Below are positions 15,869-23,521 of a DNA stretch of 51,497 bases, piece by piece (position 1 is the stretch's first letter; every line of letters starts with the position of its first letter). Location: assembly GCA_020725465.1 (NCBI GenBank), contig DYEY01000005.1, forward strand, positions 1-51,497, read 5' to 3'. This DNA comes from Dethiobacter sp. (lineage in GTDB: Bacteria; Bacillota; Dethiobacteria; Dethiobacterales; Dethiobacteraceae). The position numbers were made by a program, and so were the translations under genes. The notes beneath the pieces are model-generated. The model saw only the letters and a list, made by a program, of their open reading frames with translations, did not search any database and was not told the origin of the DNA.

Positions 15869-15997
15869 CGGACGACCCCCGCTTTCACTGGTATTGGGCC
15901 AAAGCCCTCACTATTGCCTTCTATATATCGCTGTTAGATAAAAAATGTGAAATTCCTGCTCCGTAACTTATGTTTTTTGTGAAAAGTGAGGGTAAAA

Positions 15998-16966
15998 TCA
16001 CTGTACCTTGAATTGGGGGACAGGATTCAGCCAGCCTTTAAGCTTGCCGAATCTGAGCAAATCATCAACATATTCTATTTCTTTTAGCAGGAGGTCCTTG
16101 AAGATGCGGCGCACCCGGTCGTTTACAGTGCTTTGCTTCAGAGCCTGGGCGTGAAAGATGGTGGCACCCATAATGCCGGCCAGTATCATCCGGTACATAT
16201 GATCATCATCAATCAGTTCAGTGTAGTTGCCGGGCAAATTAAAATCTTTGGGGCTTTTGGGCAGCAAGATGCCAAAATGAGCCAACTCATTCTCCAGTAT
16301 GGCAGCCTGTTTTTTCAAAGAATTTTGCAAACCTGCTTTTATCATTTGCTTAAACTCAGGATCTTTGGCAAAGGCGTAATATATCTCCGTCTGGCTGATG
16401 TTGTCGTAGCGGAAGGTAAGGTGATCAAACAGGTGGAAAGCCTCACCCGCACCCAGCTTTTCGTCTACCCCGGCTGGTATCTGCGTATAAAGCGGGGGCG
16501 TTTCCAACCAGCCTTTCATTCTCAGGTAGGCAATAATACCATCCGAACGCTCAATGGCCTGACGGGTGAACTTCATTAGCATTTTTCTGATAGGATCGCT
16601 GTCGGTGACGGTGCGCAGAGCACGCAGCAACTGCTCCACGTTTTCCTGGGCAAAAATGAAAAATTCCTGGGCCATGTACTCGTCCATCAGGGCCTCGGTA
16701 TTAACGGCACTGGTCACCGCGGCCCTGTTCTTGTCCGGCCCTGCAATCCCATATTTTTTGATCTGTTCTTCCAGCACCTTTATATCATCCCGGATATCTC
16801 TCAGAAACAGTCCTATCAGGATCTTCAGGTCCCCGTCGTGCACGAAATTCTGCCACATCTGCATCAGTTCCACCGCCATGTAATTGGTCTTCAGGATATC
16901 CCACAGTGAACTGGCCTCCTGGACGTTGACCTGCATCCCTTTTTTCTTCATGGTAGGGAAAATCAT
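15998..16966 (-). CDS. DUF3231 family protein (two ferritin-like repeats)
   Basis: A 322-residue, mostly alpha-helical cytoplasmic protein built of two repeats of about 150 residues, the DUF3231 layout of Bacillus and Clostridia proteins linked to spore coats. The first half (ALMDEYMAQEFFIFAQENVEQLL) and second half (YRMILAGIMGATIFHAQALKQ) show matching helix pairs. AYLRMKGWLETPP and LRFGKLKGWLNPVP end the repeats, which shows internal duplication. The start at 16966 follows AAGGAG, and that region folds into a hairpin (16965-16999). It stands alone on the minus strand. The spore role is from family knowledge, not shown here. Confidence 0.85.
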   Translation of the reverse strand: MIFPTMKKKGMQVNVQEASSLWDILKTNYMAVELMQMWQNFVHDGDLKILIGLFLRDIRDDIKVLEEQIKKYGIAGPDKNRAAVTSAVNTEALMDEYMAQEFFIFAQENVEQLLRALRTVTDSDPIRKMLMKFTRQAIERSDGIIAYLRMKGWLETPPLYTQIPAGVDEKLGAGEAFHLFDHLTFRYDNISQTEIYYAFAKDPEFKQMIKAGLQNSLKKQAAILENELAHFGILLPKSPKDFNLPGNYTELIDDDHMYRMILAGIMGATIFHAQALKQSTVNDRVRRIFKDLLLKEIEYVDDLLRFGKLKGWLNPVPQFKVQ

Positions 16967-16999
16967 AATACCGCCTCCTTAAAGTTTTAGCGGTATTAT
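16965..16999 (-). promoter_or_regulatory. Hairpin enclosing the DUF3231 translation start
   Basis: A perfect 10-bp inverted repeat (ATAATACCGC and GCGGTATTAT) flanks a 15-base loop containing the Shine-Dalgarno AAGGAG. The right arm ends inside the start codon (AT of ATG). In the mRNA the start codon would be partly base-paired while the ribosome site sits in the loop, a plausible translational control device. Fold and function are inferred from sequence only. Confidence 0.5.
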
Positions 17000-17041
17000 A
17001 TCCATTTATTTACATATTTATTTGTTCGTTGACAGCGCCTT

Positions 17042-17800
17042 TTATTTTTTCAGTCCATGGCAGAACTCGGCCAAGGCACGGCTAAACAAATCCGGCTGTT
17101 CCAGCATAACCATGTGGCCGGCACCCGGGATTTCGGCCAGTCGGGCATTGGGAAGATTTTCTGCCAGGTAGATGGAGTATTTGAGAGGTGTCAGCCTGTC
17201 ATTGTCACCGCAGATCACCAGGGCGGGAAGGGTGATTTCGCCCAGCCTGACCCTGATGTCAAAACTGTTGCAGGCGGTAAAGTCTGCCAGGTAGGTGGCA
17301 CAGGTGCTAAGGCCGAACTGGCTGTACCAGGACCTAATTTTCTCAAGTCCCACCAGCGGTCCAAAGGCCCAGCCCGAAATCATCTCCCCGACCCTGGCCG
17401 CATCACCGGCCCGGCAGACATCCAGGATGGCCGGCGCCACACTCAGCCTGGCCCCTGTACTTACCAGTACCAGGGCCCGCAGCAGCTCCGGTTGCTCCAG
17501 TGCCGTGGTCAAAGTGATGGCGCCGCCCATTGAGTGCCCGCAAAGGACCGGCTGTACCCCCAGTTTTGCTATAAATTCAGCCACCACTTGCGCGTACCCG
17601 CTGACAGTATCCAGCGCGTCACCGCCTGACAGGCCGTGCCCAGGCAAGTCCAACGCCAGCAGGCGCCAGCCGGGAGGCGGGGTTACCTCCAGCCAGTGCA
17701 GCGAATTACCGCCCGCACCGTGGATTAAAAGAACAGTATTATCACCTTTTCCCTGTTCACGGTAAAAAACTTTCTTACCATTGATGTTCAGTTCGGCCAT
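17042..17800 (-). CDS. Alpha/beta hydrolase
   Basis: A 252-residue alpha/beta-hydrolase: oxyanion region LLIHGAGGNSLHW (residues 24-36), nucleophile elbow GHSMGGA (serine about 95), acid in VICGDNDRLTP and catalytic histidine in PGAGHMVMLEQP. There is no signal peptide, so it is cytoplasmic. Its start overlaps the end of the FAD-dependent reductase gene by 13 bases, so the two are translationally coupled and may act on the same lipid-like substrate. The specific ester or thioester substrate is unknown. Confidence 0.88.
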   Translation of the reverse strand: MAELNINGKKVFYREQGKGDNTVLLIHGAGGNSLHWLEVTPPPGWRLLALDLPGHGLSGGDALDTVSGYAQVVAEFIAKLGVQPVLCGHSMGGAITLTTALEQPELLRALVLVSTGARLSVAPAILDVCRAGDAARVGEMISGWAFGPLVGLEKIRSWYSQFGLSTCATYLADFTACNSFDIRVRLGEITLPALVICGDNDRLTPLKYSIYLAENLPNARLAEIPGAGHMVMLEQPDLFSRALAEFCHGLKK

Positions 17801-18927
17801 AACCGTCCCTCCTTTTCTGCCTCCGCGGTGACCCTGTCAAGATCCAGGCCGGTCTGCCAGCTGGCTCTGGCCAAGCCCCGTGTCAGGTAATGCAGGGTAG
17901 CCGCCTGGGTAAGCACAAATCTGCCGTGCCGGAGAAGGCGCCCGAATCTCCCAAGGCCGGAGCCAAAAGCTGCTGCCATCAGGTCATTAAGCCCGTCGAA
18001 ATCAAGCAGCATCCAGGCCTCCATTATCCTCTGTTCCAGTTCCAGGCGGCGGCCGATAATTTGTCTGACCATCTCGCCGTACCGGTTAACCTGGCCGGAC
18101 GCAATAGCCCGCGCGGCCAGTACACCGGATATGCATGCTGTATCAATGCCGCCGCCGTGCAGGGGGGAAGCAAGGCCGGCGGCATCACCTACCAGCAGCG
18201 TCCCGTCCCGTACCAATTGTTTTGCCATACTGACCGGGATAATACCACCGGCTTTCTTTAAAACCGGGCAGGCTTCCAGGCCCTCCCGGCGCAGGACCCT
18301 TTTCAGTTCGGCGCTGATGGAAAGGTTTGGAGTTTTTTTGCAGAACCAGCCGATTCCCACGTTGGCTTCTTTGTCGCTTTTGGGAAAAATCCAATAGTAC
18401 CCGGTATAGTGGGGCTCGGTTACCGCCTTCAGCCGGCCGTTCAGGCCGGAAAAATCCCCGCTCAGTGTATACTGAGCTGTATAGGCAAAGCGGACTTTTT
18501 CCCTTTTGTCTGAGGAAACGGACTTTACGCCGCTGGCGTCAATCACCCAATCATATTCTTTCTTTAGCCGGCCAAGATGCTCCGCAGCAACAGGCCAATG
18601 TTCATATATGGTACAGCCAGCCCTGCCTGACTCTTCAGCCAGTGCTTTCTGCCATTCCCGGCGGTCAATCATCCACAGGTTCAGGTTGGAGCAGTCCACT
18701 AAAAAATCGTCTTTGACGGTGAGAAGCACCTCGCGGACCCGGAAACGCACTCCGTATGATGGTGCGCCCAGCAGGTTGAGCAGGTCAAAGAACCCCTCTC
18801 CGCAGCTGATTTTATCTCCCACCCCATATTTCTCGAAAACAGTTACATTTAACCCCAGTCTGGCTGCTTCACGGGCAGCGTACAAGCCAGCCGGACCCGC
18901 ACCAATTACAGCTACTGAACCTTTCAC
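17788..18927 (-). CDS. FAD-dependent oxidoreductase, geranylgeranyl-reductase family
   Basis: A 379-residue flavoprotein with an N-terminal FAD-binding motif VIGAGPAGLYAAREAARLG, a central WVIDASG, the PHYTGYYWIFPKSDKEANVGIG strand pair and the second FAD motif LLVGDAAGLASPLHGGGID. This is the pattern of the geranylgeranyl reductase / digeranylgeranylglycerophospholipid reductase group, which saturates isoprenoid double bonds. The following helical region is family-like. It overlaps the hydrolase gene downstream. An isoprenoid or quinone side-chain substrate is plausible, but not provable from sequence alone. Confidence 0.82.
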   Translation of the reverse strand: MKGSVAVIGAGPAGLYAAREAARLGLNVTVFEKYGVGDKISCGEGFFDLLNLLGAPSYGVRFRVREVLLTVKDDFLVDCSNLNLWMIDRREWQKALAEESGRAGCTIYEHWPVAAEHLGRLKKEYDWVIDASGVKSVSSDKREKVRFAYTAQYTLSGDFSGLNGRLKAVTEPHYTGYYWIFPKSDKEANVGIGWFCKKTPNLSISAELKRVLRREGLEACPVLKKAGGIIPVSMAKQLVRDGTLLVGDAAGLASPLHGGGIDTACISGVLAARAIASGQVNRYGEMVRQIIGRRLELEQRIMEAWMLLDFDGLNDLMAAAFGSGLGRFGRLLRHGRFVLTQAATLHYLTRGLARASWQTGLDLDRVTAEAEKEGRLWPN

Positions 18928-18991
18928 AGTATACCCTCCCGAAGAGGCCGGACATTACCATCATACCTTGAAGCAGACTGAAAAATACGAG

Positions 18992-19894
18992 CTAAATTGA
19001 ACGGCTTTTGGCTGGCCGCAGTTTAACCGATCCGGCAGCGGCTGTTATATTGATATCAATTATGGCGTCTTTGTCCTCAATGTTCCTGCTGGCGTACGTC
19101 CGATCACCCCGGGCTGTCATTTTGGCGTCTTCGGCATCAACGGAAACCAGCCCGCCACTGACCCGCAGCCGGACACCGGTGTTATCAGGGACATAGATGG
19201 TGACGCTGCCTGCACCGCTCTCTATGGTAATATTGCCATCGTATACGCCAAGGTGAAGCGTCAGGTCCCCGGCTCCAGCCTTCAGTTCCAGGTTCTGAAC
19301 CTTTAAGTTGCGCATATCAAGTTCGGCTTTGGTAGCGCCGGTACGCAAAGAAATATCAGCGGGAAGGTCACCGGGGACGTTAATTTGCCAGGAGGAGGCC
19401 TGGCGTCCCAGGTGTTTCGGGAACTCAACGTCCTGGATGGTAACTTCCGCAATGCCACCGGCATTTATGTTCCTGACTTCAGGCTCGGCATTAGTCCGGA
19501 ACCGGGCCTGTATCAGTTTATCCTGCATTGTCGCCTCACCCAGAGTGAACTCACCGGCATGCTGAATAAGGCTTAGTTCCAGCTTCTGAATCCCTTCCAC
19601 CCTTAACAAGCCGACATTGCTGGTTTTGACCGGACCGGAGGGCCCAAAGTTAATAAAGGGAGCAAAAGAAAAGAAGGAAAGTATAAACAGGCCGATTATT
19701 AACGGTACCAGGCAGCCCAGGCCACCTGCGCCCCTGCCGGAAAGAATCAGGGCGCCCCAGAGGACAATCAGGAGCGGCCAGTACCGCCACAAATCAGCGG
19801 CAACCCGGGGCGGTATCACCCCTGCGTTTACCAATACCCAGACAGAACCCACCAACAGCAGCGCAACACCAAGGACTATCCGGTCCGCCTTCAT
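18992..19894 (-). CDS. LiaF-like cell-envelope stress protein (DUF2154/toastrack-type domain)
   Basis: A 300-residue membrane protein: three hydrophobic segments within residues 5-90 (RIVLGVALLLVGSVWVLV, then YWPLLIVLWGALIL, then CLVPLIIGLFILSFF) followed by a beta-rich repetitive domain (LELSLIQHAGEFTLGEA, LELKAGAGDLTLHLGVYDG, IESGAGSVTIYVPDN). This resembles the extracytoplasmic or cytoplasmic beta-domain of LiaF/YvqF proteins. The ATG at 19894 (MKADRIVLGV) overlaps the PspC stop by ATGA. With PspC it forms a likely envelope-stress pair; the usual LiaRS two-component system is not in the window. Confidence 0.8.
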   Translation of the reverse strand: MKADRIVLGVALLLVGSVWVLVNAGVIPPRVAADLWRYWPLLIVLWGALILSGRGAGGLGCLVPLIIGLFILSFFSFAPFINFGPSGPVKTSNVGLLRVEGIQKLELSLIQHAGEFTLGEATMQDKLIQARFRTNAEPEVRNINAGGIAEVTIQDVEFPKHLGRQASSWQINVPGDLPADISLRTGATKAELDMRNLKVQNLELKAGAGDLTLHLGVYDGNITIESGAGSVTIYVPDNTGVRLRVSGGLVSVDAEDAKMTARGDRTYASRNIEDKDAIIDINITAAAGSVKLRPAKSRSI

Positions 19895-20289
19895 GAACGC
19901 CTGCCACCAAATGCGCCAAATATCATGACCAGGCCGGCGGCTATCAGGACCAGGGGCCACAGGTGCCTGACAAAACCAAATGGAAACAGGTTGCGCAACA
20001 GGAAAAAGACCCCGATGGCAACTATAATGAGCCCGGCTGTCCGGCTGTCAGCAACAGGCCCGCCTGTACTCTCCTGTTTTGCTCCCACGATTATTTCATC
20101 ACCGTAATTGGGCTCTTCCGGAATAATTATCCACGCTATCAGGTAAGCAAGCAGGCCGGTGCCACCCAGCAGCACGGCAAGCACCCAAAGCAGGCGGATG
20201 ATGGTCACATCCACATCAAAATAGCGGGACAGCCCCAGGCAGACGCCTCCTACCGCCTTGCCGTCCCTGGCGCGGTACAGTTTTTTCAT
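19891..20289 (-). CDS. PspC-domain membrane protein
   Basis: A 132-residue protein with an N-terminal PspC domain (KLYRARDGKAVGGVCLGLSR..., then IIRLLWVLAVLLGGTGLLAYLIAWIIIPEEP) and a C-terminal pair of hydrophobic helices (GLIIVAIGVFFLLRNLFP, LWPLVLIAAGLVMIFGAFGG). PspC proteins take part in phage-shock/envelope-stress responses. I chose the ATG at 20289 (MKKLYRARDG) with AGGAGGTGA at ideal spacing. It is followed with an ATGA overlap by the LiaF-like gene. Confidence 0.9.
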   Translation of the reverse strand: MKKLYRARDGKAVGGVCLGLSRYFDVDVTIIRLLWVLAVLLGGTGLLAYLIAWIIIPEEPNYGDEIIVGAKQESTGGPVADSRTAGLIIVAIGVFFLLRNLFPFGFVRHLWPLVLIAAGLVMIFGAFGGRRS

Positions 20290-20396
20290 AACTTTCACCT
20301 CCTGGGTAAGAATACGCCCTTCTTGCCTGTTTTTCCTCTCTCTGATACATATTTAAAGAACCGGCAGCGAAAATTATATAACAGGGAGGTGATACA

Positions 20397-20573
20397 ATGG
20401 AAACGAAAGACTTCCTGAAAAGAGCCATGCTTAATGAACAGGAACAGGTACGGGATTACCAGCGCTTTGCTTTGGGTGAAAAAAACGAAGAAGTCAAAAA
20501 GGCTTTCCTGGAATTTGCTGAAATCAGCGGACATACCGCCAGCCGTATCAAAGACCTCCTGGAAAAACTGTAG
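20397..20573 (+). CDS. Small rubrerythrin-like helical protein, 58 residues
   Basis: A short frame starting METKDFLKRAMLNEQEQVRD and ending HTASRIKDLLEKL. It is predicted all-helical and reads like the first helix pair of ferritin-like/rubrerythrin small proteins (E...E..RDYQRFA...AFLEFAEISGHTA), but too short for a full four-helix di-iron site. A strong AGGGAGGTGATACA ribosome-binding region precedes the ATG and a terminator follows at once. It diverges from the PspC operon. The function is unknown. Confidence 0.75.
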   Translation: METKDFLKRAMLNEQEQVRDYQRFALGEKNEEVKKAFLEFAEISGHTASRIKDLLEKL

Positions 20574-20576
20574 CAA

Positions 20577-20602
20577 AAGAAGCCCGCATACCGGGCTTTT
20601 TT
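20577..20602 (+). terminator. Intrinsic terminator of the 58-residue protein gene
   Basis: Plus strand: AGCCCG/CGGGCT stem with an ATAC-type loop running into TTTTTT, between convergent genes. Confidence 0.8.
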
Positions 20603-20640
20603 CATTTGATAAGTCTGTTTGCGCCGGAAGCAGTCCGCAT

Positions 20641-21801
20641 TTATACGGCGGAGAACCTGCGCTGCTTCTTTTCCCGGAAAATTGTTTCATAAACGTCCGC
20701 CAGCCTGCCTGCCATGTTCAAAGCCGAGATATGCTTGGCTTCCTGAAGGGCGTTTGCGGACATGGCGGTACGGAGCTTGTCATCCTGCAGCAATTGAAGT
20801 ACCCTGTCAACAAAGATCTCCAAAGAAAGTGGGGTCAGGAACCCGTCCACACCGTCTTTGACCATTTCCGATGCACCAAGCGCCTTAACTGCCACGCAGG
20901 GAAGGCCTGCCGCCTTGGCCTCACCCAAGACAATACCCTGGGTTTCGGTGGTGGAAGCAAATATAAACAGGTCTGCACCGGCGTAACTGTTTACCACATG
21001 CTGGCGTGACAACGGTCCGGTAAAAATAACGTCCTCTGCCAGGCCAAGTTGCCTTGTTTCCTGTTCCAACTGAGATCTCTCCGGCCCATCACCCACGATG
21101 ACCAGCTTGGTTGGGGAAGCAGCCTCGCGCACCCTTAAGTAAGCCTGCAACAAAAAACTTACATTCTTTTCCTTGCCAAGACGCCCTAGGTGCAGCAATA
21201 TTTTCGTTTCTTTATTGATTCCATAGGTTTCCCGGAGCCAGTGGCGGTTAACCTGCTGAAACTCTTCAATTTCTATGCCGGTTGGAACAACTTCAACCCT
21301 GGTCTGAATATTTTTGCCCACAATTTCCTTAACAATTTCGGTGGGTGCAATAACCAGGTCACAGCGGTTGCAGAAATTCCGTGACAGGCTCAGTACCACC
21401 CGGCGCGAGATGCCCTGAGCAAAAGGCAGGTAGTGAACATACTGGTCGTACATGGTATGGTAGGTAAATACCAGCGGCAACCCGTACCGCCTGGCATAGC
21501 GGGCACCCAGCAACCCAAGTGAAAAAGGCGAGTGAACGTGAATCACGTCAAGCCCTATCTTTTTAATGGTAGGCCGCAGGTAAAGGGAGAAAGGCAGGGC
21601 GATGGTAAACTCCGGATAGGTAGGGCTGGGTATGGATATAAAGCGGAAAACACGCGCTTCTTTTTTGTAATTCGGGTAGCTTGGCGCGAAAATATATACT
21701 TCGTGTCCCAGTTCTGTCAGTTTGGCCGAGGTTGTCTCGATGGAACGGACGACACCGCTGGTATATGGCCGGTAGCTGTCGGTGAACATACCGATCTTCA
21801 T
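20641..21801 (-). CDS. Glycosyltransferase family 4 (diacylglycerol glucosyltransferase-like)
   Basis: A 386-residue GT-B glycosyltransferase: N-terminal MKIGMFTDSYRPYTSGVVRSIE typical of 1,2-diacylglycerol 3-glucosyltransferases, acceptor-domain motif HVHSPFSLGLLG, and the C-terminal nucleotide-sugar domain with HLGRLGKEKN, VIVGDGPER and the E-x7-E motif in TETQGIVLGEAKAAGLP. No signal peptide; it is peripheral to the membrane. It probably makes glycolipid from diacylglycerol and a UDP-sugar. It is transcribed away from the 21964-31315 locus and may be independent of it. Substrate specificity is inferred from the N-terminus only. Confidence 0.85.
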   Translation of the reverse strand: MKIGMFTDSYRPYTSGVVRSIETTSAKLTELGHEVYIFAPSYPNYKKEARVFRFISIPSPTYPEFTIALPFSLYLRPTIKKIGLDVIHVHSPFSLGLLGARYARRYGLPLVFTYHTMYDQYVHYLPFAQGISRRVVLSLSRNFCNRCDLVIAPTEIVKEIVGKNIQTRVEVVPTGIEIEEFQQVNRHWLRETYGINKETKILLHLGRLGKEKNVSFLLQAYLRVREAASPTKLVIVGDGPERSQLEQETRQLGLAEDVIFTGPLSRQHVVNSYAGADLFIFASTTETQGIVLGEAKAAGLPCVAVKALGASEMVKDGVDGFLTPLSLEIFVDRVLQLLQDDKLRTAMSANALQEAKHISALNMAGRLADVYETIFREKKQRRFSAV

Positions 21802-21928
21802 CTGTTAACCTCCCTGTTGTTGTTGCAGCCTGGTATTAGCCTTGTCATTTGCTTAATCTGCTATGCAAATCATAACCGGACAATAATATATTCGACAAAG
21901 GTAAAATATCCCCTGCTGCTTACGGAGC

Positions 21929-21953
21929 AAAAAAATACCGGCATTCACCGGTT
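21929..21953 (-). terminator. Intrinsic terminator after the first paralogous unknown gene
   Basis: Minus strand: ACCGG/CCGGT stem with a TGAATG loop followed by ATTTTTTT, 11 bases beyond the stop at 21964. The remaining gap 21802-21928 shows no gene. Confidence 0.75.
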
Positions 21954-21963
21954 TACTGCTCTG

Positions 21964-22626
21964 TTACCTGGCCTCAGGAGGGTAGGGCAGCCACGGGAAT
22001 AAGTCAGGGTACTCTTCACCAGCAAGCACTTCTTCACAGTCAGGAGGTTCGGGACAGAAACCATAGGCAGGTATCATCAGCTGTACGGCAGATGTAAGCT
22101 TTATCAGAACAAATATGCCAATACAACAAATTATAACGGTTTTTATAAAATCGTAGTCCGGTTCCTCATACTTAACTACACCTGACAGGCATTCCAGGAA
22201 AGGAACGGAACACCGCAGGCGCAGGCGCTGTTCTCCTGCGCGGGGAATATGGTAATCATTGGTAACGGTAAAGTCCTTATAAAGATCAATCACCTGATCA
22301 TCCAGAAGAGTGATTTGCAAATTGATCCGATAAGTAAAGGTTACACGTACCCGGCCGGCCTTGGTTGCCATACAGTGAGGGCCGTCCAGAAGCTCCGCGT
22401 TTCTGCAGGTTACCTCACTTACCGGGTTATCGGGGTCAGCTTCGAAAATAAACTCATCTTTGTTTACCCTGACGCTTTTATACTGGTCATACACCATTTC
22501 CGCCACGATGCAGACAATTTCGGTCGGTGGCGGACAACCGTAAACCGGATCACAGGGCCCTGGTATTATACTGTTTGTTAACTGCCTGGCCGTATGTCTG
22601 TTCTTGCCATCGCCGCGCGCACTCAT
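21964..22626 (-). CDS. Conserved membrane-anchored protein, paralogue A
   Basis: A 220-residue protein with a conserved N-terminal block PVYGCPPPTEIVCIVAEMVYD (around residues 29-49), a beta-rich middle (residues 60-150, with RVRVTFTYRINLQITLLDD), a single membrane segment TVIICCIGIFVLIKLTSAVQL (about 163-183) and a cysteine-rich end PAYGFCPEPPDCEEV. The same blocks recur in the neighbour at 22682, so the two are tandem duplicates. The VYD...K and beta pattern is faintly reminiscent of SPOCS (DUF3794) spore-coat domains, but I am not confident. Orientation and neighbours suggest a spore- or envelope-associated role. The function is unknown. Confidence 0.6.
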   Translation of the reverse strand: MSARGDGKNRHTARQLTNSIIPGPCDPVYGCPPPTEIVCIVAEMVYDQYKSVRVNKDEFIFEADPDNPVSEVTCRNAELLDGPHCMATKAGRVRVTFTYRINLQITLLDDQVIDLYKDFTVTNDYHIPRAGEQRLRLRCSVPFLECLSGVVKYEEPDYDFIKTVIICCIGIFVLIKLTSAVQLMIPAYGFCPEPPDCEEVLAGEEYPDLFPWLPYPPEAR

Positions 22627-22681
22627 TTAAGAACCGCCCTTTCTGTTTGTATAGACGCTTTTCTGGCAAGCGGATTAACGC

Positions 22682-23347
22682 TTACCCGTCCCATGGCGGG
22701 AAGGGAGGCCATTTGAAATGAAATTCAGGGCACTCACCGCCGCCGCTTTGGACCTCCTCGCAATCCGGCGGCTCCGGACAAAATCCGTAGGCTGGCACCA
22801 TTAGCTGAACCTCGGCAAAAAGCCTTATAATAAGCAGTATACCTATACAACAAACAATAATTGTTTTGTTCTGATTACCTGCCTGGGACTTTGCTTTAAC
22901 GACACATTCCAGTCCCTCAATGAAGGGTATGTCACAACTTATTTCCAGGCCTTGTTCACCGGCACGGGGGACATGAAAGCTTTTAACCACCGTGACCTCC
23001 TGGGTGCGGATTATTTCTGTGTTATTCTCAAAACAGACCTTTATTTTAATACCATACTTAAAGGTGACACGAACCCTGCCCGGCCTGCTGTCGTCGCAAA
23101 CCGGGCCATCCAGAAGCTCTACGGATTTGAATTGGACATCCACCACCGGGTTTGACAAATATGAATAAACAACAAACTCATCTTCTTTTATCTGAGTGTT
23201 TTTACACTCATCATAAACCTTTTTGGCAACTATACAGACTATTTCGGTCGGAGGAGGACAGCCGTATACCGGATCATAACGCCCGGGTTTTATGCCGGCA
23301 ACCTGTAGGGCTGGTAATCCATTACTTTTTGAACCACAGCTACCCAT
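22682..23347 (-). CDS. Conserved membrane-anchored protein, paralogue B
   Basis: A 221-residue tandem paralogue of the preceding protein. Shared blocks: PVYGCPPPTEIVCIVAKKVYDECK near the start, ELLDGPVCDDSRPGRVRVTF, HVPRAGEQGLEISCDIPFIEGL, the membrane segment KTIIVCCIGILLIIRLFAEVQL and the ending PAYGFCPEPPDCEEV. The N-terminus (MGSCGSKSNGLPALQVAGIK) differs from A. It starts in the divergent region 23348-23521 and is transcribed into paralogue A after 55 bases. I do not recognise the family reliably. Confidence 0.6.
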   Translation of the reverse strand: MGSCGSKSNGLPALQVAGIKPGRYDPVYGCPPPTEIVCIVAKKVYDECKNTQIKEDEFVVYSYLSNPVVDVQFKSVELLDGPVCDDSRPGRVRVTFKYGIKIKVCFENNTEIIRTQEVTVVKSFHVPRAGEQGLEISCDIPFIEGLECVVKAKSQAGNQNKTIIVCCIGILLIIRLFAEVQLMVPAYGFCPEPPDCEEVQSGGGECPEFHFKWPPFPPWDG

Positions 23348-23521
23348 TTAGCAAATAACCTCCCTTCATTATGTCATGCAATTTCCGCTGTACGCTTTTT
23401 GCTGTCAATATATGCGCCCCCTGCTCATATTGTGAAATATTGCAGCTTACTTTTTTCCAGTCATGTTGAAAGTGTCCCGGTTATATACATATTATATATA
23501 CAGTCAGGGAGGCTGCTTAAA

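Noticed and set aside
23488-23496. CATATTATA upstream of the beta-rich/coiled-coil gene as a SigK-type -10 box
   Set aside because: The -10 pattern fits CATANNNTA, but no convincing -35 element is at the right distance and A/T-rich sequence gives such matches by chance; not listed as a feature.
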